DNA from: Ferruginivarius sediminum
Lineage (GTDB): Bacteria; Pseudomonadota; Alphaproteobacteria; Kiloniellales; Rhodovibrionaceae
Assembly: GCF_003344765.1 (NCBI RefSeq)
Contig: NZ_QPMH01000025.1
Coordinates: forward strand, 1 to 46,978
DNA length: 46,978 bases
Reading direction: 5' to 3'
Shown: one piece after another, positions 32,226-39,875 of the stretch
Layout: each line of letters begins with the position of its first letter
Position numbering within the stretch: position 1 is the first letter of the stretch
The notes under the pieces: generated by a model
Seen by the model: only the letters and a program-made list of their open reading frames with translations
What the model was told of the DNA's origin: nothing
Databases searched by the model: none
Position numbers and translations under genes: made by a program

Positions 32226-33185
32226 ATGCTGCCCTGCATGATGTCCGGGGCGCGCATCATATGCCTTGCATACTTGATCCTGACGCTACTCCCGGCCGGC
32301 CACGATGCGGCGTCGGCACGAAAGCCGGTTAACTTCTGCCTGGGCTGCCACGGTGCCAGACCGGTGACCTTCCACCGGCAATCGGGCGAGACCCGCGTCA
32401 TCGCAATCGGCATGGAGCGGCTGCGGCAGTCCGAGCATGGCGAAGTCGATTGCCAGCAATGCCACGTTCGCGGCTTTGCCTTCTTCCCGCATCCGATGGA
32501 AATCACGGAAACCCGCACCTGCCTGGAGTGCCACCCGCGCGAAGGCGGCGCGGCGGAACGGGATCGGGCCCATGACTTCGACGCGATCGGGGCGGAATTC
32601 CGCGACACCGCCCACCATACCAGCCACCCCGAGGCCTTCCGTTGCGAAAGCTGTCACGATCCGCACGCCGTAAAACCGCCCGATGGCAGCATGCCCATCG
32701 CCACCCTGATCGAAACCCAGAATGCCATCTGCCGCGAATGCCATGTGGAGAGTGCGGCGGAAGGCCCCCTGGCGGCGCCGGCGGAAGGCGGGCTTCCAGC
32801 CGTTCACGCAGGCTTGCCGCATGCCGCGCTGCATCTTGATGGCCTGCGATGCATCGACTGTCACGCACCGGCGGATGCGGCGGTCTCGCACCGGCTTGGC
32901 GGTCGCAACGGCCGGCCTGCGCGATGTGGCGATTGCCACGCCCGCGAGACCATCCTGAACGCCAAGCTGCTCCGCCACCACCCGAAGGACAGTAGTGGCG
33001 GCTTTGCCGGGTTCACGAATGCCGGCCTGCTGCGCCACGCCTACGTTTTCGGCGCGACGCGCAGTGTCGTCATCGACTGGCTTGGCTATCTGGCGGTCGG
33101 CGCGGTGACGCTGGGGCTGGCGGCGCACGGCGGGCTCGGTCTCTATTTCCGCCAACGCCCGCGGAGGCGGCGCAATGTCGGATAA
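32226..33185 (+). CDS. Heptaheme cytochrome c, membrane anchored
   Basis: A 319-residue exported multiheme cytochrome with seven CxxCH sites: CLGCH, CQQCH, CLECH, CESCH, CRECH, CIDCH and CGDCH. An N-terminal signal peptide (AYLILTLLPAGHDAASA) and a C-terminal membrane segment (VVIDWLGYLAVGAVTLGLAAHGG) followed by RQRPRRRR place the heme domain in the periplasm, tethered at the C-terminus. It overlaps the cytochrome b gene by 11 bases, so the pair probably forms a quinol-linked electron conduit. I cannot match it to a named family such as NrfH, NapC or MtrA. Confidence 0.88.
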   Translation: MLPCMMSGARIICLAYLILTLLPAGHDAASARKPVNFCLGCHGARPVTFHRQSGETRVIAIGMERLRQSEHGEVDCQQCHVRGFAFFPHPMEITETRTCLECHPREGGAAERDRAHDFDAIGAEFRDTAHHTSHPEAFRCESCHDPHAVKPPDGSMPIATLIETQNAICRECHVESAAEGPLAAPAEGGLPAVHAGLPHAALHLDGLRCIDCHAPADAAVSHRLGGRNGRPARCGDCHARETILNAKLLRHHPKDSSGGFAGFTNAGLLRHAYVFGATRSVVIDWLGYLAVGAVTLGLAAHGGLGLYFRQRPRRRRNVG

Positions 33186-33795
33186 GCGCGGCGAATCCTC
33201 TGTCCATGTTCCGGGCTGGCTGCGTTTGTGGCACGCGGGCATGGCGCTGACGGTTGTCGTACTGACGCTCACCGGCCTGCTCGTGCATTTCGGAGGATGG
33301 GTGCCGGGCAATGGGCTTGCGTCCGTTGTCGCCATTCATGAGGCCACCGGGATTGCCGGCGGGGTCATCTACGCCCTGGGCCTGACCGGGCTTGCCGCGA
33401 GTGGCGATTGGCGGCGCTACCTGCCGCCGCGACGCCATCTGATTGGCAGCCTCGCCGAGCAGTTCCGCTATTACGCTTTTCGGTTGCCGCGGCAGGACCT
33501 GGCCAAGGTCACGGCGCGGGAGCAACGGTTCAATCCCTTGCAGCAGTGTGTGTACCTCGCGACGCTCGTCGTCTGTCTTCCGGTTCTGCTCGGCACCGGA
33601 ATAGCCTTCATGTTCCCACAAACCTTGCCGAAGACGATCATGGGCTACGCGGGCCTGTGGCCGGTTGCGGCCTTACACACGCTGGCAGCCGTTTTCGTGC
33701 TGATATTCCTGCTTGTGCACATCTATCTGGCGTTTGCCGCCGCGCCGCATCTGGCCAGCCTGCGCTTGATGGTGACGGGCCATTGGCGGCACTGA
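33175..33795 (+). CDS. Cytochrome b561-type membrane subunit
   Basis: A 206-residue di- or tri-heme cytochrome b of the bacterial b561/FdnI/PhsC type. Four hydrophobic segments are visible, with histidines suited to heme ligation: His20 and His38 (LRLWHAGMAL, LLVHFGGW), His55 (VVAIHEATG), and a pair in the last segment (ALHTLAAVF...LLVHIYLAF). Such subunits exchange electrons between the quinone pool and a periplasmic partner, here most likely the overlapping heptaheme cytochrome. The direction of flow is not evident. Confidence 0.87.
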   Translation: MSDKRGESSVHVPGWLRLWHAGMALTVVVLTLTGLLVHFGGWVPGNGLASVVAIHEATGIAGGVIYALGLTGLAASGDWRRYLPPRRHLIGSLAEQFRYYAFRLPRQDLAKVTAREQRFNPLQQCVYLATLVVCLPVLLGTGIAFMFPQTLPKTIMGYAGLWPVAALHTLAAVFVLIFLLVHIYLAFAAAPHLASLRLMVTGHWRH

Positions 33796-33853
33796 GGGGG
33801 CTGCGCGCATTGCGGGAAGGTGTCCCGCCCGGCGCATCGACCGCTCGGCTACA

Positions 33854-33882
33854 CGTACGGGCCTTATCGTGCTACCCGTACG
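33854..33882 (+). promoter_or_regulatory. Inverted repeat before the multicopper oxidase gene
   Basis: CGTACGGG (33854-33861) and CCCGTACG (33875-33882) form a perfect 8-bp inverted repeat with a 13-base spacer, 84 bases before the oxidase ATG. It could be an operator or an RNA hairpin; there is no T-tract. Confidence 0.4.
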
Positions 33883-33966
33883 CCCCATGAGACAAGTGGA
33901 ATTGACGACGGCCTTGACCGGCGGAAGCTGCCAACCCACGCAACGCCGGATGGGCGCGACAGAAGC

Positions 33967-35322
33967 ATGAAATTCGACCGCAGGGAACTCCTGACCCTGG
34001 TCGGCGCAGGCGCGCTGACCGGAATCGCTTCACCGTTGCGGGCCGGCAACGGGCCGTTCGCGGTTCACCGGCCTGAACCGGGGCTGGTCGAGGCTCATCT
34101 GACGGCGGCGCCCACCCGGCACACCGTGGCGGGCCGCGATGCCGAGCTTTGGACTTATGGCGGTGGGTTTCCGGGCCCCGAATTGCGGCTGCGCGCCGGG
34201 GAAACCCTGAGGCTCCACTTTCACAACGACTTGCCGGAAGTTACCAACCTGCACTTTCACGGCCTGCATATCCCGCCGACGGGCCGGGCCGACAACATCT
34301 GGATCGATATCCCGCCCGGCGAGAGCTTCCGCTACGAGTTCGAGATCCCGGAAAGCGAAACCGGGACGTTCTGGTATCACCCGCACGCCCACGGCCGGAT
34401 CGCCAGGCAAATGTGGCGCGGCCTCTCGGGCCCCCTCGTCGTCGAGGGCGGTATCGACGACATGCCGGAGCTTCGCGCCGCCGATGACCGCACGATATTC
34501 CTGCGGGATATCGAGTTCATGGGCGACGTCCCCACAAGGCACTGGCCCAACGACTGGTCACACGGCAAGGAAGGACGGCTTGTCCTCTGCAACGGCCAGA
34601 GCGCGCCGACGATCCAGGCACGTGCCTCGCTGGTGCGACTGCGGCTGATAAATGCCAGCAATGCCCACTATATGCGCGTGGGCCGCGCGGACGGGCGGCC
34701 TCTGCACGTCATCTCCACGGATGGACGTACACTCGCCAAGACACGTACGGCTGAGGACGTACTCCTGACGCCGGCACAGCGCATGGACGTCTTGGTGGAA
34801 ATGCCGAAGGATACGGAGGTCGAGCTTCTGCACCTTCCGTACGACCGCCGCTCGCCGCACCTCTCGCGGCGACAAACCCTGGCGACACTACGGCCGCCGG
34901 AGGAACACCTTTCGATCCCGGTGCCGGAGATGCTTCAGTCTTTCGCAGCACCCGATCCCGCACGCGCAGTCCGCCGGCGCTTCATCAGCATGGCGATGTT
35001 TTTGCTGAACGGCCAGCCTTACAACCCGGACCGCATCGATCAGGTGGGGCGGGGCGGCGACATTGAAATCTGGAAGGTCTCGAACGTCGGGACGATGGAC
35101 CACCCCTTCCACATGCACACCTGGTACTTCCAGCCGCTTACGATGAACGGGCAACCGTGGCCGTACTCGTGCTGGCGCGACACAGTCAACCTGACGCCCG
35201 GCGACACCGTGGAGCTACTGGTTCCGCTGAGCCACTACACCGGCAAGACCGTCTACCACTGCCACATCGCCGAGCACGGCGACAAAGGCATGATGGGCAT
35301 ACTTGACGTACGCGACGCGTAA
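33967..35322 (+). CDS. Multicopper oxidase, exported
   Basis: A 451-residue three-cupredoxin multicopper oxidase. All four copper motifs are intact: HFHGLH (96-101), WYHPHAH (136-142), HPFHMH (379-384) and HCHIAEH (431-437), so type 1, 2 and 3 coppers should all bind. The N-terminus FDRRELLTLVGAGALTG looks like a Tat signal, as expected for a folded copper enzyme. SufI/CopA/CueO-type proteins are the nearest relatives; no Met-rich CueO-like insert is seen. It follows the cytochrome b gene by 171 bases and may be its redox partner or a separate copper-handling oxidase. Confidence 0.92.
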   Translation: MKFDRRELLTLVGAGALTGIASPLRAGNGPFAVHRPEPGLVEAHLTAAPTRHTVAGRDAELWTYGGGFPGPELRLRAGETLRLHFHNDLPEVTNLHFHGLHIPPTGRADNIWIDIPPGESFRYEFEIPESETGTFWYHPHAHGRIARQMWRGLSGPLVVEGGIDDMPELRAADDRTIFLRDIEFMGDVPTRHWPNDWSHGKEGRLVLCNGQSAPTIQARASLVRLRLINASNAHYMRVGRADGRPLHVISTDGRTLAKTRTAEDVLLTPAQRMDVLVEMPKDTEVELLHLPYDRRSPHLSRRQTLATLRPPEEHLSIPVPEMLQSFAAPDPARAVRRRFISMAMFLLNGQPYNPDRIDQVGRGGDIEIWKVSNVGTMDHPFHMHTWYFQPLTMNGQPWPYSCWRDTVNLTPGDTVELLVPLSHYTGKTVYHCHIAEHGDKGMMGILDVRDA

Positions 35323-35352
35323 GCGCGCCGCAATTGGGCTGGGACGCGACCG

Positions 35353-35388
35353 CAAAAACAAAGCCCCGGGCCATGACTGGTCCGGGGC
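35353..35388 (-). terminator. Terminator of the amine dehydrogenase operon
   Basis: A 10-bp stem with one G-U pair (35363-35372 with 35379-35388) around an ATGACT loop. On the minus strand it is followed by TTTGTTTTTG. It lies between the converging oxidase and cytochrome c genes. Confidence 0.7.
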
Positions 35389-35414
35389 AATCTCAGTTCA
35401 CGACGTTGCGGAGA

Positions 35415-36317
35415 TCAGCGGTCGTTGAGACCGTCTTCGTTTTCCGGAATAAGGCCGGCAACCTGGAGCCGCCGGACCATCTGGGCCCGCTTCGTGCGAA
35501 CGTTCTCGATCGGGTCCGCTCGGAAACGGGCGATGTCGGCCGCCGTATAAGGCTTGAAGTCGGCGGCCAGCTCCCCCTCTCCGTACGTCTTTAGCATCCA
35601 GTTCATCACGTTGGCCAATTCCGCGTCGTCCAGCATCGAGTAGACGACGCCCGGAATGCTGGCGATGTACTCGCGGCCGCCTTCGATTTGCGTGTAATAG
35701 CCGACGAAATCGGTCAGGCGCGGCACCGAACCACTGGCCCCCTCACCATCGGCCCGGTGGCATCCCTGGCAGTTGCGGGCGAAGCCGTCGACGGCGCCCT
35801 TGATGACGGGGACATGGGCCGCCGCGCTCTGCTTGCCCTCAAGCGCCTTCAGCAAGGCCGCGCGCGCCTGGGTGCGCACTTCGCGCGGGGTGCGCTTGGG
35901 CTCCTGCCGCTTGGCAACCTCCTCGGCGGTGAAGGGCTCGAAGTCAGCCGGCAGCGTGTCGGCGTTGAAGGTGTCGAGGATATAGTTCAATACATCCGCC
36001 ACCTTGCCGTCCGGCCAGCTCGCGAAGGCCGGCATGATGCCGTTGTAACCGACGCCATCGATCTTGACCTTGCCGTACATGCCGTAGGAGACAAGCTGGA
36101 CCAGATAGTCCCTTCCCTCCTCCAGCTCAACGTACCCGCCGAGCCGGTCGAGCAGCGCCGGGTAAAGCCCGGGCGCTCCCTGACCGTTCGGCCGATGGCA
36201 GGCCGCGCACTTCGCCTCGAACGCTGCCTGTCCTTCCTCTGCTCCCTGGGCCGCCGCGGCCGTCAGCGAGACCGCGGCGGTTGCCAGGAGAAGCGAAATC
36301 CTGCGCCAGACGCCCAT
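35415..36317 (-). CDS. Two-domain (diheme) cytochrome c of the amine dehydrogenase operon
   Basis: A 300-residue exported cytochrome c with signal peptide (cleavage near AAAQGAEE) and two heme sites, CAACH (37-41) and CQGCH (183-187). The halves are an internal duplication: each heme domain ends with ADF(E/K)P(F/Y)TA followed by a VRT-x-RA helix (about residues 125-160 and 264-295). Its start codon overlaps the mauA stop by one base. It probably takes electrons from the TTQ enzyme in place of amicyanin. It does not look like MauG, which is longer and peroxidase-like. Confidence 0.87.
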   Translation of the reverse strand: MGVWRRISLLLATAAVSLTAAAAQGAEEGQAAFEAKCAACHRPNGQGAPGLYPALLDRLGGYVELEEGRDYLVQLVSYGMYGKVKIDGVGYNGIMPAFASWPDGKVADVLNYILDTFNADTLPADFEPFTAEEVAKRQEPKRTPREVRTQARAALLKALEGKQSAAAHVPVIKGAVDGFARNCQGCHRADGEGASGSVPRLTDFVGYYTQIEGGREYIASIPGVVYSMLDDAELANVMNWMLKTYGEGELAADFKPYTAADIARFRADPIENVRTKRAQMVRRLQVAGLIPENEDGLNDR

Positions 36318-36856
36318 CAGGCCTCGCCAATCAGGGCTGCGCTGGAGCAGTGGTACACCATGCTGGGCGCGCCGAAGCACCAGATGATGTCGTTGTTGAG
36401 CTGCGGCCGGTAGATCGGCATCTCCCCCTCGGTGGCAAGACAGGCGCAGCGCGCGCAGCTATCCTTGCCGCAGCAGTCGCGGTAGGCCAGCAGATAGGTC
36501 TTGCCGTCGTCCGGGTTTATGCAGCTTCCCACCCACGACGTCGGCGAGGGCTGCGTGCCCGGCGGGCAGGTGCTGGGACCGCCGCCGCAGCAGCCGCACA
36601 TGTAGCCGTCGATCGCGCAATACCGCCAGTAGTTGCACTGCGTGGGATCGTCGGTCTGCGCGGTCTTGGCGAACTCTGCCGCCTGCGCCTCCTTGGTGCG
36701 GCCGGTGCGGTCCACCGGCAGGATCGGCAGCACCGCGCCGCCGACCAGCGCCATGCCGACGCGGGCCAGGAAGCTGCGCCGCGAGGTATGGTTCGCCATG
36801 GCGCGGCTCATGCGCTCGAACACCCGGTCGAGCACCTGGGAATGAACGTCGCTCAT
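36317..36856 (-). CDS. mauA: TTQ amine dehydrogenase light (beta) chain
   Basis: A 179-residue small subunit of methylamine or aromatic amine dehydrogenase. A Tat-like leader (TSRRSFLARVGMALVGG) precedes a cysteine-rich domain. The tryptophans forming tryptophan tryptophylquinone are Trp108 (PTSWVGSC) and Trp159 (DIIWCFG); the catalytic Asp is Asp127 (YRDCCG). From recalled family sequences, the middle resembles aromatic amine dehydrogenase, while EGEMPIYRPQ...NDIIWCFG resembles methylamine dehydrogenase. At the position of the catalytic Thr (HCT in both families) it has Ser171 (HCS). Substrate undecided. Confidence 0.95.
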   Translation of the reverse strand: MSDVHSQVLDRVFERMSRAMANHTSRRSFLARVGMALVGGAVLPILPVDRTGRTKEAQAAEFAKTAQTDDPTQCNYWRYCAIDGYMCGCCGGGPSTCPPGTQPSPTSWVGSCINPDDGKTYLLAYRDCCGKDSCARCACLATEGEMPIYRPQLNNDIIWCFGAPSMVYHCSSAALIGEA

Positions 36857-36885
36857 CTCTTATCCTCCCCGTCTGTCGTATCGTG

Positions 36886-37542
36886 TCACTGCGTGCCCGC
36901 GCCGGCGTGCTCGCCCTCGGCGGCGCCGTTCGGGCGCGCGGGCGCGCGGCCAGTGGAATGGGCGTCCAGGTAGTCCTGGATCGAGCCGTAGCCGGTTTCC
37001 TTGGCTTCCAGCAGGCTTTCCAGATGCTCGCGGCTGTTCACCAGGCCCTTGGCCCGGATGAAGCCCTCATCGTCGACCAGGATAGCGTAAGGCAGCTTGC
37101 CGACCTGATAGGTCATGCCGACCTCGGCGGCGACGACGTAAGGCACGTCCTGAAGGTTCTGCTTCTCGACGAAGGCCTTCTGCTCGGCGATATCGCCGTC
37201 GCCGACCAGGATAAGATCCAGGCCGCCGCGTTCCCCGCGAGCCACGGACTTGGCCAGCGGCAACAGCTTCTTGCACACCGGACAGCTTGGCGAGACGAAC
37301 AGCATCATCTGGCTGCGCGGCCGCTTGCCGCCGATATGCACGTCCTGGCCGTTCAGGTCCTTCAGGTCGAAGGACGGCGCGGCGTCGCCGACGCTGACGG
37401 CGCGGTCGGTCATCAACGCCCCCATCGGCGCGACGCGTTCGTGCAGAACGCCGATCTGGCGCACCAGCCCGAACACCGCAACAGCCAGGCCAATCACCAG
37501 GAGCAGCAGGACTGCCTGGGAGATGGCGAGTGCTTCCAACAT
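36886..37542 (-). CDS. mauD: Amine dehydrogenase maturation protein MauD
   Basis: A 218-residue thioredoxin-like protein anchored by an N-terminal membrane helix (residues 5-27), with active site Cys87-Pro-Val-Cys90. MauD is thought to help form or isomerise the six disulfides of the TTQ-bearing light chain in the periplasm; mauD mutants lack that subunit. The gene lies between mauE and mauA, the standard order. The start MLEALAISQ is chosen; the frame is open much further upstream. The C-terminal tail (APARPNGAAEGEHAG) is low complexity. Confidence 0.92.
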   Translation of the reverse strand: MLEALAISQAVLLLLVIGLAVAVFGLVRQIGVLHERVAPMGALMTDRAVSVGDAAPSFDLKDLNGQDVHIGGKRPRSQMMLFVSPSCPVCKKLLPLAKSVARGERGGLDLILVGDGDIAEQKAFVEKQNLQDVPYVVAAEVGMTYQVGKLPYAILVDDEGFIRAKGLVNSREHLESLLEAKETGYGSIQDYLDAHSTGRAPARPNGAAEGEHAGAGTQ

Positions 37543-37546
37543 AGGC

Positions 37547-38092
37547 TTAAGCCTCCTTCCGACGACCGCCGGCCGGCTCGAAGCTGCCCAACCGGCTGAT
37601 CGTCGCGTACACGATCGCGATGGCCACGGTGGCAAGGACCATGGTGGCGAGGTCGAGCCACGTGACCATGCGGCCGCCGGCGGGCACCGCCGCAAGCGCG
37701 GCAAGCGCCACCAGCACCAGGTTCCGCGCCACCAGCGTCCAGCTCAGATACTGCTTCAGGCTGGAGGCGAAGCAGCCGCAGTCGATCTGCGTGCGGCCAC
37801 GCTTGATGTTCACGATCATCGCCAGCGCGAAGACAACAAGCAGGGCCGCCGTCGCCACGGCCGCCGGGGTCTGGGTGGCCGGAACGATCAGGCCGACGGC
37901 CAGCACCAGTTCCACCGGCGGCAGGAGGTAGGCGACGGGGCGAACCAGGAACTCCGGCAACAGCCGATAGTTACCGACCACCCCGACGAACTCCTCCAGC
38001 GAGCGGAGCTTGGCCACAGCGGCCCAGCCCAGCACCAGCGCCAGCACCAGCCGCGCGATCCAGGTGAGCGTGGGATCGGCGAGTATGGACAC
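37547..38092 (-). CDS. mauE: Amine dehydrogenase maturation membrane protein MauE
   Basis: A 181-residue integral membrane protein of the MauE/DoxX-like group with four to five hydrophobic segments. The conserved motif QIDCGCF may form a redox-active cysteine pair, working with MauD. It begins LADPTLTWIARLVLALVLGWAAVAKL, typical of the family. It ends 4 bases before mauD and starts 24 bases after the heavy-chain gene. Confidence 0.92.
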   Translation of the reverse strand: MSILADPTLTWIARLVLALVLGWAAVAKLRSLEEFVGVVGNYRLLPEFLVRPVAYLLPPVELVLAVGLIVPATQTPAAVATAALLVVFALAMIVNIKRGRTQIDCGCFASSLKQYLSWTLVARNLVLVALAALAAVPAGGRMVTWLDLATMVLATVAIAIVYATISRLGSFEPAGGRRKEA

Positions 38093-38116
38093 GACGTACC
38101 TCCGTGTCTCTCCGGC

Positions 38117-39295
38117 TTACTCGCCGTGAACCATCAGAACGAGCGGGGAATCGCCCAGCTGACCCATCGTGCCCTTGTGCGCATAGCCGTTCGCGGCATC
38201 GAAGATGCTGAGGCTCGCGGCCTCGGTCAGGGCATAGAGCAGCGGCTCGTCGTCCTTCGTCACCGCCACCGACGCGGCATGCTCCTCCAGCTCGATGCGA
38301 TCCAGCCGCTTGCCCTCGCTGGCGTCGAACACCCAGATCTCGCTGCCGGCGTTCTTGTGCGTCCACTCGCCGCCCTGGTGCATCAGGACGAACAGGCGGT
38401 CGCTGCCCGGGTGATAGCTTGCCGGCATCCAGCCGCCCGGCCGCCAGTTCTCGGCCTTGTCCTCTTCGCTGACCAGCGACCAGGCATCGCCGACCTCGGG
38501 CGTCTCGCCACTCATGTCTGTCGGATAAACCATGCCGTTATAGGAGATATAGTAGGTCATCTCCGCCGAGGTGGACACAGCCGCGTGCTCGAAAACCGGA
38601 TCGTTCTGGGCATCGAAGAACGGCTCGCCGCGCGACAACTCCGCCTCGCCGTTCTCGTCGAAATCCACGGTCAGGAGCGAGCCATCCGCGCACAGCATGG
38701 CGAAGCGGCGGTCCGCCATCGGATACATCAGCGCGCAGCCCGGCGTTTCGATCTCGCCGACGTATTCGTCGTTCTCCAGGTCGACGACGCTGACCGAGGT
38801 GGCCGGGTCCATGTTGTAGGACAGCAGGAAGCGGCCGTCGGGCGTGGAAATTGCGTCCCAGCGCTTGGTGACGACGAGGAAACGGCCTCGCGGCAGCTTC
38901 ACCTCGCCGGTGGGCGACAGCGTGCTGGCGTCATAGGTCGTCACCACGTCGGTGCGCTCGCCGCGCGTGCCGCGCGACCAGAAGGTCTCGGCGAAATACA
39001 GCTCCTTGCCGCCCTTACCCAGCACGAGGTTGGGTACGTAGCCGGCGTTCATCGTGCCGATGACCTGCTGCTCGTCGCCGTCGACGACGTAGACCTTGCC
39101 CGCGATCAGATGCGGAAACACCGGATCAAGCACATAGACCCGGTGATCGCCCGGCTCACCAAGGGTCACGGTGTTGTGCTCCTCGGCGACCGGCATCTTC
39201 GCGCCCTCGGGCACCTGCGCCGCCGCTGTCCCGGCGAACAGAACGCCGGCAAGCGCGGCCGCCATGGCCGAAGCCGGCCAAGCCTTGCCCCACAT
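38117..39295 (-). CDS. mauB: TTQ amine dehydrogenase heavy (alpha) chain
   Basis: A 392-residue periplasmic beta-propeller subunit. The signal peptide (AMAAALAGVLFAGTAAAQ) is followed by propeller blades with segments such as DHRVYVLDPVFPHLIAGKVYVVDGD, LYFAETFWSRGTRGERTD and HKNAGSEIWVFDASEGKRL. The last two are characteristic of MauB and AauB heavy chains. The start MWGKAWPA follows GGGAG; the frame is open 18 codons further. It forms the alpha2-beta2 enzyme with MauA, oxidising primary amines to aldehyde plus ammonia. Order B-E-D-A matches both mau and aau operons. Confidence 0.94.
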   Translation of the reverse strand: MWGKAWPASAMAAALAGVLFAGTAAAQVPEGAKMPVAEEHNTVTLGEPGDHRVYVLDPVFPHLIAGKVYVVDGDEQQVIGTMNAGYVPNLVLGKGGKELYFAETFWSRGTRGERTDVVTTYDASTLSPTGEVKLPRGRFLVVTKRWDAISTPDGRFLLSYNMDPATSVSVVDLENDEYVGEIETPGCALMYPMADRRFAMLCADGSLLTVDFDENGEAELSRGEPFFDAQNDPVFEHAAVSTSAEMTYYISYNGMVYPTDMSGETPEVGDAWSLVSEEDKAENWRPGGWMPASYHPGSDRLFVLMHQGGEWTHKNAGSEIWVFDASEGKRLDRIELEEHAASVAVTKDDEPLLYALTEAASLSIFDAANGYAHKGTMGQLGDSPLVLMVHGE

Positions 39296-39366
39296 CGCGT
39301 TTCTCCCTTTCCCATCTGCCATATCGTTCTCGGCCGGATGACCGACCATTTATTGATCCCGGCCGT

Positions 39367-39762
39367 TCATTGATAGCGGCCGTAACGCTCCAGCACTTCA
39401 CACTTGTAGCCGTCCGGATCCTCGACGAAGAAGAACCGGGCCAGCTTCTCGCCGTTGTGGTCGAGTTGCTTGATGTCCTTCGGCTGCAGCCCTTCGCTCT
39501 GAAAGCGCTTGTGCTCGGCGTCCAGGTCGTCCACGCACACGGCGAAATGGCCGTAAGCCTCGCCGTGCTGATACGGCTCGGTGCGGCCCTTGTTGGCCGT
39601 CAGCTCCAGCTCGAAGTCGTTCTCGTCATTGCGCAGGTAGACGAGGTCGAAACTCTCGAATTCGATCCGCTTCGCCGGCTTCAGACCGAACGCCTTGTCG
39701 TACCAGGCGATCGAACGATCGATGTCGACGACGCGGATCATCATATGAATGGCCTTCGCCAT
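39367..39762 (-). CDS. gloA: Glyoxalase I / lactoylglutathione lyase
   Basis: A 131-residue VOC-fold metalloenzyme. The predicted metal ligands His6, Glu53, His72 and Glu122 match the GlxI pattern (IHMMIRVVD, FELELT, GHFAV, KCEVLERYG). It isomerises the hemithioacetal of methylglyoxal and glutathione. It lies 71 bases upstream of mauB on the same strand and may lead the amine dehydrogenase operon. A role in handling reactive aldehydes from amine oxidation is possible but inferred. A palindrome lies about 70 bases upstream. Confidence 0.88.
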   Translation of the reverse strand: MAKAIHMMIRVVDIDRSIAWYDKAFGLKPAKRIEFESFDLVYLRNDENDFELELTANKGRTEPYQHGEAYGHFAVCVDDLDAEHKRFQSEGLQPKDIKQLDHNGEKLARFFFVEDPDGYKCEVLERYGRYQ

Positions 39763-39801
39763 GCGCCCATCCTCATTGTCCGCGATGAATTGCCTGATCG
39801 C

Positions 39802-39846
39802 AGGCTAGGACGGGCGGGCATGAGGTGGGTAGTACATAGGTACTAC
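39802..39846 (-). promoter_or_regulatory. Palindromic operator and possible promoter of the gloA-mau operon
   Basis: GTAGTAC-ATAG-GTACTAC (39829-39846) is a perfect 7-bp dyad with a 4-base centre. On the minus strand a TAGCCT hexamer (39807-39802) could be a -10, which puts the dyad centre about 42 bases upstream of transcription start, an activator position overlapping -35. No -35 consensus is seen. Binding by a LuxR-type or other dimeric activator is inferred. Confidence 0.5.
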
Positions 39847-39875
39847 AGGCACCCGGAAGATCTATGAGGACGTCC

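Noticed and set aside
33895..33930. CueR/MerR-type operator before the multicopper oxidase
   Set aside because: A TTGACC...GGAAGC segment looks vaguely similar, but the dyad is imperfect and spacing does not match a MerR-type promoter.
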